In this document: one piece after another, positions 51,171 through 59,939 of the stretch | How the letters are laid out: each line of letters begins with the position of its first letter | Numbering within the stretch: the first letter of the stretch is position 1 | Origin: Melghirimyces profundicolus | GTDB lineage: Bacteria > Bacillota > Bacilli > Thermoactinomycetales > DSM-45169 | Length of the DNA: 64,000 nt | Direction: 5' to 3' | Assembly: GCF_003054245.1 (NCBI RefSeq) | Contig: NZ_QBKR01000002.1 | Location: forward strand, 62,001-126,000 | Notes under the pieces: model-generated | Seen by the model: the letters and a program-made list of their open reading frames with translations, nothing else | Told to the model about the DNA's origin: nothing | Database searches by the model: none | Made by a program: the position numbers and the translations under genes

Positions 51171-52033
51171 CCGTGGTTCACCTCCACCTTCCCGCAAGTG
51201 AAGCGCTCCACTGCTTCCACCAGCTCCTCCCGCCGATAGAGATCATCGGGGAACCCGGGGTGACCGGCATGGACCCGGGAGGCGATCCGACCCGCCTCCG
51301 GCACATCCAGACGGAGACGGCTCAGCTGTTCCCGCTCCCGGAACACCTCCCGCGGCGTCCCTTCCAGGGCAATCCGGCCCTTTTCCAGGACGATCACCCG
51401 GTCGGCTTCCGCCGCTTCCGACATGTGGTGGGTGACGCTGACCACCGCGATCCCCTCCCCGTGCAACCGGCGGACCACCTGGAGAATCTCCTTCCGCCCG
51501 AAGCTGTCCAGCATGCTGGTCGCCTCGTCCAATACCAGGCAGTCGGGCCGCATCGCCAGGATCCCGCCGATCGCCACCCGCTGTTTCTGCCCCCCGGACA
51601 GGTGGTGGGGAGGTCGCTTGCGGAAGTCCTCCATCCCCACCGCCCGAAGAGCGTCCGTCACCCGGTCGGCCATTTCTTCCGGCGGAACACTCAGGTTTTC
51701 CAAGCCGAAAGCCACGTCTTCCTCCACGATGGTGGCCACCAACTGGTTGTCCGGGTGTTGGAACACCATCCCCACCCGCCGGCGGATCTCCCGGAGGTGT
51801 TTCTTCTCCCGGGTATCCAGGCCCTGGACCCAAACCGCCCCTTCGTCGGGAAGCAAAAGACCGTTCAGGTGTTTGGCCAGCGTCGATTTTCCGGAGCCGT
51901 TGTGGCCGATGACAGCGACGTGCTCCCCCCGGTTCACCCGAAGGGTGATCCCGCGGAGGACGGGAAACGTCTCCCCGTGGGTCCGGTAGGAAAAATAAAG
52001 ATCCTTGACTTCGATCAAGGGGGATGCCGACAT
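51167..52033 (-). CDS. ECF transporter ATP-binding subunit (EcfA1-like)
   Basis: A 288-residue ABC ATPase: Walker A IGHNGSGKSTLAKHLNGLL (about 41), Q-loop FQHPDNQLVATIVEEDVAFG, signature LSGGQKQRVAIGG (about 145) and Walker B CLVLDEATSMLD. The NQLVATIVEEDVAFG segment is characteristic of A1. ATG 52033 follows AAAAGGAGGGAGAAGCAC. The gene is 17 nt downstream of the SDR gene, so the transporter belongs to the catabolic operon. Confidence 0.92.
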   Translation of the reverse strand: MSASPLIEVKDLYFSYRTHGETFPVLRGITLRVNRGEHVAVIGHNGSGKSTLAKHLNGLLLPDEGAVWVQGLDTREKKHLREIRRRVGMVFQHPDNQLVATIVEEDVAFGLENLSVPPEEMADRVTDALRAVGMEDFRKRPPHHLSGGQKQRVAIGGILAMRPDCLVLDEATSMLDSFGRKEILQVVRRLHGEGIAVVSVTHHMSEAAEADRVIVLEKGRIALEGTPREVFREREQLSRLRLDVPEAGRIASRVHAGHPGFPDDLYRREELVEAVERFTCGKVEVNHG

Positions 52034-52050
52034 GTGCTTCTCCCTCCTTT

Positions 52051-52800
52051 TCAAATGCCGCGCCCACCGTCCACATTCAGGATCTCGCCGGTGATTTTTC
52101 GGGCGCCGGCGAGATACAGGACGGCCTCTGCGATATCCTCCGGCTCGATCAGGAAACCGAGGGGGACGCTTTCCACGAAGATCTTCTGAATGTCGCGCTC
52201 CGCCGTCTTCCCTTCCCCCACAAACCGTTTCAGCATGGGGGTTTGGGCGGGACCCGGATTGATGGCATTCACCCGGATCCCGTCGGGGGCCAGTTCCAGG
52301 GCGAGGGCCTGGGTCAGGCTCAGGACCGCCCCCTTGGAGGCGCAGTAGGCGGTCAGTCCGGGACGCGCACGGACGCCGGCGATGGAAGCGATGTTGATGA
52401 TGGTGCCGCCCCCGGTTCGTTTCATGTGAGGAACCGCATGCTTTACCGTGAGATAGACGGACTTGGTGTTGACCTTCAGAATCCGGTCCCACTCGGTTTC
52501 TTCCAGTTCTTCCACGGGAGTGAACGTCATGGGGACGCCGGCGCAGTTGACCAACATGTCGATCCGGCCGAATCCTTCGATGACCTGCCGCACCATCCGT
52601 TCCACCGATTCGTCGATGGAGACATCCGTCACCGCCGCCATCGCCGTCGGACCCAGTGCCTGTGCCGTCTCCCGGGCGGCCGTCTCATGGAGATCGGCCA
52701 CCGCCACCCGGGCCCCTTTCCGCACCAGGGATTGGGCGGTGGCCCGTCCCATGCCGGAGCCGCCTCCCGTCACGATGGCCACCTTTTCCTTCAGATTCAC
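52051..52800 (-). CDS. Short-chain dehydrogenase/reductase (SDR)
   Basis: A 249-residue classical SDR: cofactor motif VTGGGSGMGRA (10-20), NAG motif VNCAGVP (about 85), catalytic IASIAG...YCASKG (Ser about 140, Tyr about 153, Lys 157) and the C-terminal LAGARKITGEILNVDGGRGI. Likely an alcohol dehydrogenase or ketoreductase with unknown substrate. It starts with GTG 52800, overlapping the aldehyde dehydrogenase stop by 4 nt. Confidence 0.9.
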   Translation of the reverse strand: MNLKEKVAIVTGGGSGMGRATAQSLVRKGARVAVADLHETAARETAQALGPTAMAAVTDVSIDESVERMVRQVIEGFGRIDMLVNCAGVPMTFTPVEELEETEWDRILKVNTKSVYLTVKHAVPHMKRTGGGTIINIASIAGVRARPGLTAYCASKGAVLSLTQALALELAPDGIRVNAINPGPAQTPMLKRFVGEGKTAERDIQKIFVESVPLGFLIEPEDIAEAVLYLAGARKITGEILNVDGGRGI

Positions 52801-54230
52801 AGGTTGAACACCACCATGCGGAGTTCGGTCATCTCCTCGATGGTATAGCGGGGCCCTTCTTTTCCGAGACCGCTGTTTTTGGTTCCGCCGTAGGGCATCA
52901 CGTCGTTCCGGTAGGTGGAGACGTCGTTGATGATCACTCCGCCGTATTCCAGCTCCCTGGATGCCCGCATCGCCACGTTCAGACTGCTGGTGAAAATCCC
53001 CGCCTGGAGGCCGTAATCCGAATCGTTGGCCAATTCGAAGGCTTCCTCCAGGGTCCGGTAGGGAGTGACGGTCACCACCGGGGCAAAAACCTCCCGGTTA
53101 TTCACTTTCATCTCCGGTGTGGTCTGAACGAGCACCACCGGCGGCAGCAAGGCTCCCTGCCGCTTCCCTCTCCGGAGGGCTTCCGCCCCCCCGGCGATCG
53201 CCTCCTCCACCCAAGCTTCCGCCCGCTCCGCTTCTCTTTCGCTGATCATCGGTCCCACATCGGTCTCCGGATCTTCCGGATCCCCCACCTTCAGCCCGTC
53301 GACCCGCCGGAGGAACCGGTCCATGAACGCCTCCAACCGCTTTTCATGAACCAGGATCCGTTGGACGGCGATGCAGGCCTGTCCGGCGTTGTGGAAACTG
53401 CGGGCAGCGATCTGCCGGGCGGCCAGGTCCAGGTCGGCGTCTTCGTGAACCAGATTCGGGGAGTTGTTCCCCAGCTCCAGCGTGACCGGTCGCAGCCCGC
53501 TTGCCTCCTTGATCCGCTGTCCCACCTCCGCCGAGCCGGTGAAGGTGTAAAGGGCGATCCGTTTGTCCCGAAGGAGCCACTCCCCCGCTTCCCGGCCCGA
53601 ACCGGTGATCACCTGGACATGACCGGGGGGAAGCCCCGCCTCCTCCAAGAGAGTGACCAACTGGAAGGCGGCAAGGGGCGTCTCCGAGGAAGGTTTCAAC
53701 ACCACCGTGTTGCCCGAAGCGATGGCGGGGGCCACCTTGTGGACATTTAACAGCCACGGATAATTGAAGGGTGTGATGGCGCCGATCACTCCCCGGGGCA
53801 CCCGGATCGCCCAGCCGGTCCGATTCTCCGAGCCCGGTGTGGCATGAAGGGGGACCATTTCTCCTGAGATGCGCTTCGCTTCCTCCGCGGACAGGCGCAG
53901 GGTGTTGATCACCCGGTCCATTTCCCCCCGGGCGTCCTTCCGCGTCTTCCCCACCTCCCGGACGAGGGAAAGTTCCAGAGTCTCCCGCCGCTCCTCCGCC
54001 AGGCGGGAAGCCGCAAGCAGGATCTCAGAGCGTTGAAAGGGTGTCAGGGAGCTTTTCCGGAAGGTCTCCTCCGCCCGGGTGACGGCCTCTTCCACCTGGT
54101 GCCGCTCCGCCCGGCCCACTTCGGCGATCACATCCCCGGTGTATTTGTTTTTTACCGGGATCCACTCCCGTGTCTCCACCCATTCTCCCCGAATGTACAG
54201 AGGGTAACGCTGGACTTGCTGGACGGTCAT
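52797..54230 (-). CDS. NAD(P)-dependent aldehyde dehydrogenase
   Basis: A 477-residue ALDH. PRGVIGAITPFNYPWLLNVHKVAPAIASGNTVVLKPSS (about 144-181) binds cofactor, ELGNNSPNLV has the general-base Glu (about 247) and NAGQACIAVQR the nucleophilic Cys (about 281). It belongs to the succinate-semialdehyde/aromatic-aldehyde group, not the CoA-acylating one. Asn replaces Gly in ELGNNSP, as in related phosphonoacetaldehyde-type enzymes. ATG 54230 follows GGAGGAGAGCAC and overlaps the dehydrogenase upstream as ATGA. Confidence 0.9.
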   Translation of the reverse strand: MTVQQVQRYPLYIRGEWVETREWIPVKNKYTGDVIAEVGRAERHQVEEAVTRAEETFRKSSLTPFQRSEILLAASRLAEERRETLELSLVREVGKTRKDARGEMDRVINTLRLSAEEAKRISGEMVPLHATPGSENRTGWAIRVPRGVIGAITPFNYPWLLNVHKVAPAIASGNTVVLKPSSETPLAAFQLVTLLEEAGLPPGHVQVITGSGREAGEWLLRDKRIALYTFTGSAEVGQRIKEASGLRPVTLELGNNSPNLVHEDADLDLAARQIAARSFHNAGQACIAVQRILVHEKRLEAFMDRFLRRVDGLKVGDPEDPETDVGPMISEREAERAEAWVEEAIAGGAEALRRGKRQGALLPPVVLVQTTPEMKVNNREVFAPVVTVTPYRTLEEAFELANDSDYGLQAGIFTSSLNVAMRASRELEYGGVIINDVSTYRNDVMPYGGTKNSGLGKEGPRYTIEEMTELRMVVFNL

Positions 54231-55318
54231 GTGCTCTCCTCCTTTGAACCCCGTTTCAAGATCTGCCGTCGGATGGCCTCCCCCATCTCCCGGGTGGAAG
54301 CGGATCCCCCCAGGTCCGGGGTTCGGACGGTTCCTTCCACCAACACCTCCTCCACCGCCTCCAGGATCAACCCGGCCTCCTCCCGGTGTCCCAGGTGCTC
54401 CAGCATCAGACTGACGCTCCAGATCTGGGCGATCGGGTTGGCGATGCCTTTTCCGGCGATATCCGGGGCGGAACCGTGGATCGGTTCGAACATCGACGGA
54501 TACCGCCCGTCGGGATTGAGATTGCCGGAAGGAGCCAGCCCCAGCCCTCCGACGATGGCCGCTCCGAGGTCCGTCAGGATATCCCCGAACAGATTGCTGG
54601 CCACCACGACTTCAAAGACCTGGGGACGGGTGACGAAGCAGGCGGCCAGGGCATCCATGTGGACCTTCCACGTTTCGATCCCGGGATGCTCCTGTGCCAC
54701 CTCGCGGAAAATCTCGTCCCAAAAGGGCATGGTGTGGTTGATCCCGTTGGACTTGGTCGCCGCGGTCACGTGGGTTTTCCCGGTGGTCCGCGCCCACTCG
54801 AAGGCGTATCGAATCACCCGTTCCGTCCCGTGCCGGGTGAAGACGCTGTTCTGCACCGCCAGTTCATGGGAAGTCCCCCGGTGGAGACGACCGCCGGAAT
54901 CCGAGTACTCCCCTTCGGTGTTCTCCCGGATCACCACGAAGTCCAGTTCCTCCGGCCCCCGGTCCCTCAGGGGACTCTCGATCCCCCTCAACAGCTTGAT
55001 CGGCCGGTAGTTGATATACTGGTCGAACCCGCGCCGAATGGGGAGGATCAGCTCCCAGATGGAGACAGGGTCCGGCACGTCCGGAGCCCCGATCGCCCCC
55101 AGCTGGATCGCGTCGAAATCCCGGAGGACGCTTAAGCCGTCTTCCGGCATCATCCGCCCGTGCTTCCGGTAGTGGTCACAGTTCCAGTCGAATGCCTGCC
55201 TTCGGAACCGGAGCCCCCCGTGCAGTTCCTCCACCGCGTGCAGGACTCTCAGCCCTTCCATCATCACCTCCGGTCCCACCCCGTCTCCGGGGAGGACCGC
55301 CAACCGGTACTCTTTCAT
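54227..55318 (-). CDS. Isopropylmalate/tartrate/D-malate-type decarboxylating dehydrogenase
   Basis: A 363-residue metal-dependent beta-decarboxylating dehydrogenase. It begins YRLAVLPGDGVGPEVMMEGLRV and shows RRGFDQYINYRPIKLL (substrate-binding Arg residues), FVVIRENTEGEY and LFGDILTDLGAAIVGGLGLAPSGN, then MFEPIHGSAPDIAGKGIANP. This layout suits tartrate/D-malate dehydrogenase (DmlA/TtuC-like) better than LeuB. ATG 55318 follows AAAGGAG. It opens the operon divergent to the PucR regulator. Confidence 0.9.
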   Translation of the reverse strand: MKEYRLAVLPGDGVGPEVMMEGLRVLHAVEELHGGLRFRRQAFDWNCDHYRKHGRMMPEDGLSVLRDFDAIQLGAIGAPDVPDPVSIWELILPIRRGFDQYINYRPIKLLRGIESPLRDRGPEELDFVVIRENTEGEYSDSGGRLHRGTSHELAVQNSVFTRHGTERVIRYAFEWARTTGKTHVTAATKSNGINHTMPFWDEIFREVAQEHPGIETWKVHMDALAACFVTRPQVFEVVVASNLFGDILTDLGAAIVGGLGLAPSGNLNPDGRYPSMFEPIHGSAPDIAGKGIANPIAQIWSVSLMLEHLGHREEAGLILEAVEEVLVEGTVRTPDLGGSASTREMGEAIRRQILKRGSKEEST

Positions 55319-55425
55319 CGAAACGCTCCTTTGACGCAGTTTTCTGTCATTAGCTGATTTGGAAGCCTCTTGGAACGGCAGACTTATAGTTTAGTATAAT
55401 CAATAGAAAGAATACACGCATTAGT

Positions 55426-55682
55426 TAGAAGCGTTGTAATTTAATGTTCGTTTCGAGAAAGGGGAAGCGTTTACCCAAAGTAGCGACTTTGCTGTCCTAC
55501 CCAGTGGAGAATCAGCCTGCAAGGGCGTTTAGGGGCAAAAGCTGCTCTGTGTTGCATCCGAAGGCGTTTTGCCCCTGCCCGCAGCAGGATGATTCGGAGC
55601 GGACAGTGCAACCATCACTGCAGGACAGCAGCCGGAGCGGCTTTGGGTAAATGCTGCCAATCACTTTTTCACAACGCTTCTA
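55426..55682. repeat. MITE-like repeat with perfect 12-bp terminal inverted repeats (full copy)
   Basis: The ends are TAGAAGCGTTGT (55426-55437) and ACAACGCTTCTA (55671-55682), exact inverted repeats beginning and ending in TA, as expected for insertion at TA. A second, inner pair (AGCGTTTACCCAAAG at 55466 and CTTTGGGTAAATGCT at 55641) matches 14 of 15. The interior is shared with 60247-60557 in opposite orientation but lacks about 55 nt near the right end. No transposase is encoded. It sits 62 nt before the pucR-type start, inside the divergent promoter region. Confidence 0.88.
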
Positions 55683-55743
55683 TACAAAATGTTAGGTGAA
55701 TACCTACGTCATCTTGACATCACCGCAGGGGAGGAAGAAAGTG

Positions 55744-57399
55744 ATGCACTCCACCACCCGCTTCACGGTCCGGGACGCCCTCGACCGTCCTCTCTTCGCG
55801 ACGGCCCGGGTGTTGGCCGGAAAGGACAGCCTCGATCGGACCATCCGTTGGGTTCACATCCTGGAAGTGACCCGCTTCGAGCATCTGATCAGCGGCGGGG
55901 AGATGATTCTCACCACGGGCATCGCCTTCCGGTCGGGAACGGATTCCCCCCTCGCCTACCTCCGGAAACTGATTGACCTGGGGGTCTCCTGCCTCTGCAT
56001 CGAACTGGGGGAGTATTTCACCGAACTCCCCCGGGAGATGGTGGAACTGGCGGAGTCCCGGGGCTTTCCTTTGGTCGTCTTTGAGGAAACCGTCCGCTTT
56101 GTCGACATCACCCAGGACCTCCACTCCCTCCTGATCCACCGCCACTACGACCGTCTCAAGCAACTGGAAAGTCTGTCCCGGACATTCCACCGGCTCACCC
56201 TGTCACCCCAGGGGTTGGAGAACATCCTGAAGTTGCTCCACACTCATACCGGCCACACGGTCCTCTTTGTACCGGCCCAGGGCCGTCCCCGATCCGTGCC
56301 CATGCTGCCCCCGGAAGAACGCGATTCTCTCTTCGTCCGCATCCAGGATGACCTGGCTGGGGCAGAAAAGGATTCCCCCCCTTACCGACGGGAACACGCA
56401 GGACGTCCGGTCCTCCTTCAACCCGTTCAGGCCATGGGGCAAACCTGGGCCTTTCTGGGGCTGGTCTGTCACGCCACGCCGGAAGAATACGAGTCGCTCA
56501 TTCTGGACTGGTCCTCCCTCGCCATCGCCCAGGACCTTCTCCGGAAGCGTTACCTGGAGGAACGAAAGCTCCACACGGAGCACCTGTGGGTGGACGACTG
56601 GCTCCACGACCGGATGGCGGAATCCGATCTCGAGTACTACCTGGGCAGCGACTACGACACGCTCGCCTCCACCCCCTTCCGGGTGTGCCTTCTGGAACTG
56701 CCGGAAGGAAACCGGACGACATCCGCTCACCGGGAGCTGGACGCCTTCCGTTACGAGATCTCCCTCATCGTCCGCTCCACCTTTGAGAAACAGGGATTCC
56801 GCCCCTTCATCACCCTGCATAACGCCCGGTTGGCCGTCATCGCTTTCAACCGGCGATCCGAAGCGTCCGAACGGGACCGCCTTCGCCAGGTGTTTGAGAA
56901 CATCCGCCGTCTTTGCCGCCAGGCGCAGTGGAACTTTCATCCCCTGATGGGTGCCGGCCGCCTCTGCCGGAATCTCCTCCGGGCTCCCGAATGCCATCGG
57001 GAAGCCCACCAGGTCCTGACCGTCAACCGAAGGGAACCCGTCTCCCCCTTCTATGAAGACCTGGGAATCTACCAGCTCCTTCTCCACCCCGGCGGCAACC
57101 AAAACCTCACTTCCTTTGTGCGGGAACACCTCGGCCCCCTGATCAACCACGACCGGGAAAAAGGAAGCGACCTCCTCACCACGTTGAAGGTCTACCTCGA
57201 CCACAACGGTTCCAAAAAGGAGGTCGCCGAAAAACTCTACATCGTCCGCCAGTCCCTCTATTACCGCCTGCAGAAAATCGGGAGCCTGTTGGGCGAAGAT
57301 TATCTGTCCCCGGATAAGAAGCTCACCCTTCAGGTGGCCCTCCGGGCCTGCCGGATGGTGTATCCGGAGTTGGTAAAGGAGACGGGAGAAAAGACATAA
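55744..57399 (+). CDS. PucR-family transcriptional regulator
   Basis: The 551-residue protein has an N-terminal PucR ligand-type domain (FTVRDALDRPLFATARVLAG...IRWVHILEVTRFEHLISGGEMILTTG, about 9-75), a central GAF/linker region and a C-terminal helix-turn-helix (LLTTLKVYLDHNGSKKEVAEKLYIVRQSLYYRLQKI, about 483-518). PucR-type regulators respond to purine, amino-acid or amide catabolites. ATG 55744 follows GGGGAGGAAGAAAG; GTG 55741 is possible. It is divergent from the nine-gene operon and is its probable regulator. Confidence 0.93.
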   Translation: MHSTTRFTVRDALDRPLFATARVLAGKDSLDRTIRWVHILEVTRFEHLISGGEMILTTGIAFRSGTDSPLAYLRKLIDLGVSCLCIELGEYFTELPREMVELAESRGFPLVVFEETVRFVDITQDLHSLLIHRHYDRLKQLESLSRTFHRLTLSPQGLENILKLLHTHTGHTVLFVPAQGRPRSVPMLPPEERDSLFVRIQDDLAGAEKDSPPYRREHAGRPVLLQPVQAMGQTWAFLGLVCHATPEEYESLILDWSSLAIAQDLLRKRYLEERKLHTEHLWVDDWLHDRMAESDLEYYLGSDYDTLASTPFRVCLLELPEGNRTTSAHRELDAFRYEISLIVRSTFEKQGFRPFITLHNARLAVIAFNRRSEASERDRLRQVFENIRRLCRQAQWNFHPLMGAGRLCRNLLRAPECHREAHQVLTVNRREPVSPFYEDLGIYQLLLHPGGNQNLTSFVREHLGPLINHDREKGSDLLTTLKVYLDHNGSKKEVAEKLYIVRQSLYYRLQKIGSLLGEDYLSPDKKLTLQVALRACRMVYPELVKETGEKT

Positions 57400-57411
57400 G
57401 TTCGCGGATCG

Positions 57412-58200
57412 TCATGACCTCAATCGTATCCACGGCCGGTCCTGTTGCCAAGTCACTTGCAACGGGACCCCAAACACCCGGCTCATCTGTTGATCCGTCA
57501 AAATCCGGTGCTTTTCCCCCTTCGCCAGGATCCGCCCTTCTTTCAGCAGCAAGACGTGCTGAATCACCGGCACGATTTCCTCCGCATGATGGGTGATATA
57601 CAGGATCGTCGGACCCTCCTCTGCCTCTCCCATCACCTGAAGCGATCGCAGGAGAGATTCCCGTGCCCGGATGTCCAGTCCCGTGCCCGGTTCATCCATC
57701 ATGAGAAGGGCCGGTTTTGCCATCCAGGCGCGGGCCAGCAGGACGCGCTGTTTTTCCCCCTGGGACAACTGAACGAAAGGCTTCGATGCGAGGTCCTCAC
57801 ACCCGAACCGCCGGAGCAACTCCATCGCCTCCTCCACCTCCCGGTCGGCCACCCGCTCATACACCCCGATGGTGGCCCGTTTCCCGCTGATCACCACGCG
57901 AAGGGCGGATTCATTTCGATGGTGACGATCGAACCGCTCGGCAAGGGAAGGGCTGATCCACCCGATGGAACGACGCAGTTCCTGCAGGGGGTACTCGCCG
58001 AACTTCTTCTGAAGCACGGTCACGCTTCCCTCCGTCGGCCACGTATACCCCGTGATGATATGGATCAGTGCGGTTTTCCCGGCTCCGTTCGGACCGAGGA
58101 TGGCCCAGTGCTCCCCCCGTTTCACCGTCCAGTCCACGCCGCTCAGCAAGGTTTGTTCTCCCCTTTGCCAACAGACACCTTCCAATTCCAGGATGTTCAA
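57412..58200 (-). CDS. ABC transporter ATP-binding protein (YlmA/ModF-like)
   Basis: A 262-residue ABC ATPase: Walker A LGPNGAGKTALIHIITGYT (about 35), signature LSQGEKQRVLLARAW (about 145) and Walker B ALLMMDEPGTGLDIRARE. The order fits the ABC subfamily found as a stand-alone ATPase; no permease is adjacent, so its partner is unknown. It starts with TTG 58200 after AAAGGAG. It is convergent with the PucR regulator. Confidence 0.85.
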   Translation of the reverse strand: MNILELEGVCWQRGEQTLLSGVDWTVKRGEHWAILGPNGAGKTALIHIITGYTWPTEGSVTVLQKKFGEYPLQELRRSIGWISPSLAERFDRHHRNESALRVVISGKRATIGVYERVADREVEEAMELLRRFGCEDLASKPFVQLSQGEKQRVLLARAWMAKPALLMMDEPGTGLDIRARESLLRSLQVMGEAEEGPTILYITHHAEEIVPVIQHVLLLKEGRILAKGEKHRILTDQQMSRVFGVPLQVTWQQDRPWIRLRS

Positions 58201-58345
58201 AATTCAAACTCCTTTCCGACGGTATTTCCGGCAATATAGCACAGGGGGCGCTTCGGCTCAATCATAAGGTTACGCCCCCTTATAGAGGTTGCGATCAGTT
58301 AACTTAAAAATAGAGCGGACTAATACAATTTTTGCAAGTAAACTG

Positions 58346-58387
58346 AAAAGCGACTCCCTTACAACCGGTTGAAGGCAGTCGCTTTTT
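58346..58387. terminator. Rho-independent terminator
   Basis: AAAAGCGACT pairs with AGTCGCTTTT around an inner CAACCGGTTG palindrome, with TTTTTT following on the plus strand and an A/T-rich stretch on the other. It lies after the VOC gene on the minus strand and before the ABC gene. Confidence 0.85.
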
Positions 58388-58438
58388 TAAACACCACACC
58401 CAACAGCACTTGAAAAGCCGTTTCGGGAACACCCGGGA

Positions 58439-59281
58439 TTATGGGTGGATCCGGATTTGATTTTCAAAGGGATCGGTCGTCAACACGGCCGCTCCCCGGG
58501 TTTCAACCGGGGCACCGATCTGCCGCAGCCGTTGAGCGATGCGTTCCACCTCTTCCGGGGACTGGACTTTAAGCGAAAAAACGCGCAGACCCACGGAGTT
58601 GGGGGGAGGCGGCGGAGCCCCCTGTCCAGCCCAGGTGTTCAGGCCGATGTAGTGGTGATAACCGCCGGCCGACACGAACAGGGTCCCGTTCCATCGGATG
58701 GTGGGTTCCAAATCCAACCCTTCACAATAGAACTCCTCGGCTTGGTGAAGATCGGCCACATGCAAATGCACATGTCCGATTCGGGTCTTCTGCGGAAACC
58801 CCTCCCAAGTCTGATCCCCCGCCAAGGAAAGCAATCCCTTGACATCCAAAGGATCACTGACAGCCGGTAACTCTCCATCCCGTCGCCACAACTCGCGCGG
58901 ACGGTCAGCGTAGATTTCGATGCCGTTTCCATCGGGATCCGGAAGGTAAAGGGCTTCGCTGAAATGGTGATCCGATGCTCCCATTCGGATCCCGATATCG
59001 GCCAGGTAACGGAGACACCGGGCCAGGTCGGTCCGTTCGGGCAGAAGGATGGCATAGTGATACAATCCTGTGGTCCCGGGGGGTTTCGGTCGGGCTTCGG
59101 CTACCTCTTCCAGGATCACCAAAGGGGTGGTTCCGTCAGCCGTGAGTTCGGCTGTCCGGCTTTCCCGGCGCAGCATACGAAAGCCGAGGGTATCCCGGTA
59201 AAAGTCAAGCGAACGCTCCAGATCCGCAACGGTCAAATGGACGCGGCTGATCTCCGTTTCGGGATGGATTGGCCGGTTCAT
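58439..59281 (-). CDS. Catechol 2,3-dioxygenase-like VOC protein (CatE-like)
   Basis: A 280-residue protein with two VOC domains (about 1-130 and 165-280). The metal ligands are expected in SRVHLTVADLERSLDFYRDTLGF (His about 15), HVHLHVADL and GNGIEIYADRP; the GLYHYAILLP segment resembles the CatE/MhqE family of Bacillus. It probably cleaves catechols or binds quinones. ATG 59281 follows GGAGGGATTCACAT. An operator identical in layout to that of the Rrf2 gene lies 77 nt upstream. Confidence 0.85.
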   Translation of the reverse strand: MNRPIHPETEISRVHLTVADLERSLDFYRDTLGFRMLRRESRTAELTADGTTPLVILEEVAEARPKPPGTTGLYHYAILLPERTDLARCLRYLADIGIRMGASDHHFSEALYLPDPDGNGIEIYADRPRELWRRDGELPAVSDPLDVKGLLSLAGDQTWEGFPQKTRIGHVHLHVADLHQAEEFYCEGLDLEPTIRWNGTLFVSAGGYHHYIGLNTWAGQGAPPPPPNSVGLRVFSLKVQSPEEVERIAQRLRQIGAPVETRGAAVLTTDPFENQIRIHP

Positions 59282-59357
59282 ATGTGAATCCCTCCAGTCG
59301 GATTGATTTTCTCAGTATGATCTCTCTCATTAAGGTGCCTTCCCGCATCTCGATTGA

Positions 59358-59377
59358 TGTAACCATCATTGTTACAA
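59358..59377. promoter_or_regulatory. Operator upstream of the VOC gene (Rrf2-type)
   Basis: TGTAACCATCATTGTTACAA contains the inverted GTAAC/GTTAC pair with a 7-nt centre. The same layout (TGTAACCATAATAGTTACAA) occurs upstream of the Rrf2 gene at 59913-59932, 18 of 20 positions identical. Confidence 0.8.
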
Positions 59378-59452
59378 CACATCCAAAAAATAGCATGATG
59401 AATCAGGACTGTATGACAGCCGGGTGTCATTTCCTTCAGCCCCGGGACTCAT

Positions 59453-59893
59453 TTACGATGGACGGTCCTCCATCTGTTGGATCAAATCCTCGACCAGCTG
59501 TTTCATGGTGATTTGTTCCAACACTTGTTCCATCGCCGATTGGGCGATTTTCAAAATCACATGGAGCACGGTTTGGATGTTGGCCCCGACCGGACACTGA
59601 GGATTGGGATGCTCGTGAAAGTGGAACAGCTCACCTTCCTCCACCACTTCCACTGCCCGGTAAACATCCAGCAGGGTGACATCCTCCAGGCTCTTCAGCA
59701 GATAGGCTCCCCCTGTTCCCGGACGGACGCCGACCAGGCCCGCTTTTTTCAGCTTTCCGATCACCCTGCGAATAATGACCGGATTGGTGTTGACACTGCT
59801 TGCAATCCATTCCGAAGTACAGTGGGAAGCTTTTTCAACCTCAAGAAGGGAAAGGATGTGAACAGCTATAGTAAAACGACTGCTGATTTTCAT
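59453..59893 (-). CDS. Rrf2-family transcriptional regulator (YwnA-like)
   Basis: A 146-residue protein with an N-terminal winged helix (FTIAVHILSLLE, ASSVNTNPVIIRRVIGKLKKAGLVGVRPGTGGAYLL, about 7-66) and a short C-terminal dimerisation region. A single Cys in the HPNPQCPVG segment (about 100) could be a redox or ligand switch; the [Fe-S] three-Cys set of IscR/NsrR is absent. It likely controls itself and the VOC gene through the paired operators. ATG 59893 follows AAAGGGTGATG. Confidence 0.92.
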   Translation of the reverse strand: MKISSRFTIAVHILSLLEVEKASHCTSEWIASSVNTNPVIIRRVIGKLKKAGLVGVRPGTGGAYLLKSLEDVTLLDVYRAVEVVEEGELFHFHEHPNPQCPVGANIQTVLHVILKIAQSAMEQVLEQITMKQLVEDLIQQMEDRPS

Positions 59894-59912
59894 GGCATCA
59901 CCCTTTGTGTTA

Positions 59913-59932
59913 TGTAACCATAATAGTTACAA
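59913..59932. promoter_or_regulatory. Operator upstream of the Rrf2 gene (autoregulation)
   Basis: TGTAACCATAATAGTTACAA, an inverted GTAAC/GTTAC pair with 7-nt centre, 20 nt ahead of the start codon. It matches the site at 59358-59377. Confidence 0.8.
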
Positions 59933-59939
59933 CTCAGAA

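Noticed and set aside
55444-55650. Open frame in the repeat at 55426-55682, similar to the frame 60279-60539 in the other copy
   Set aside because: The similarity follows from the nucleotide repeat; neither has a ribosome site and the indel between copies disturbs the shared part.
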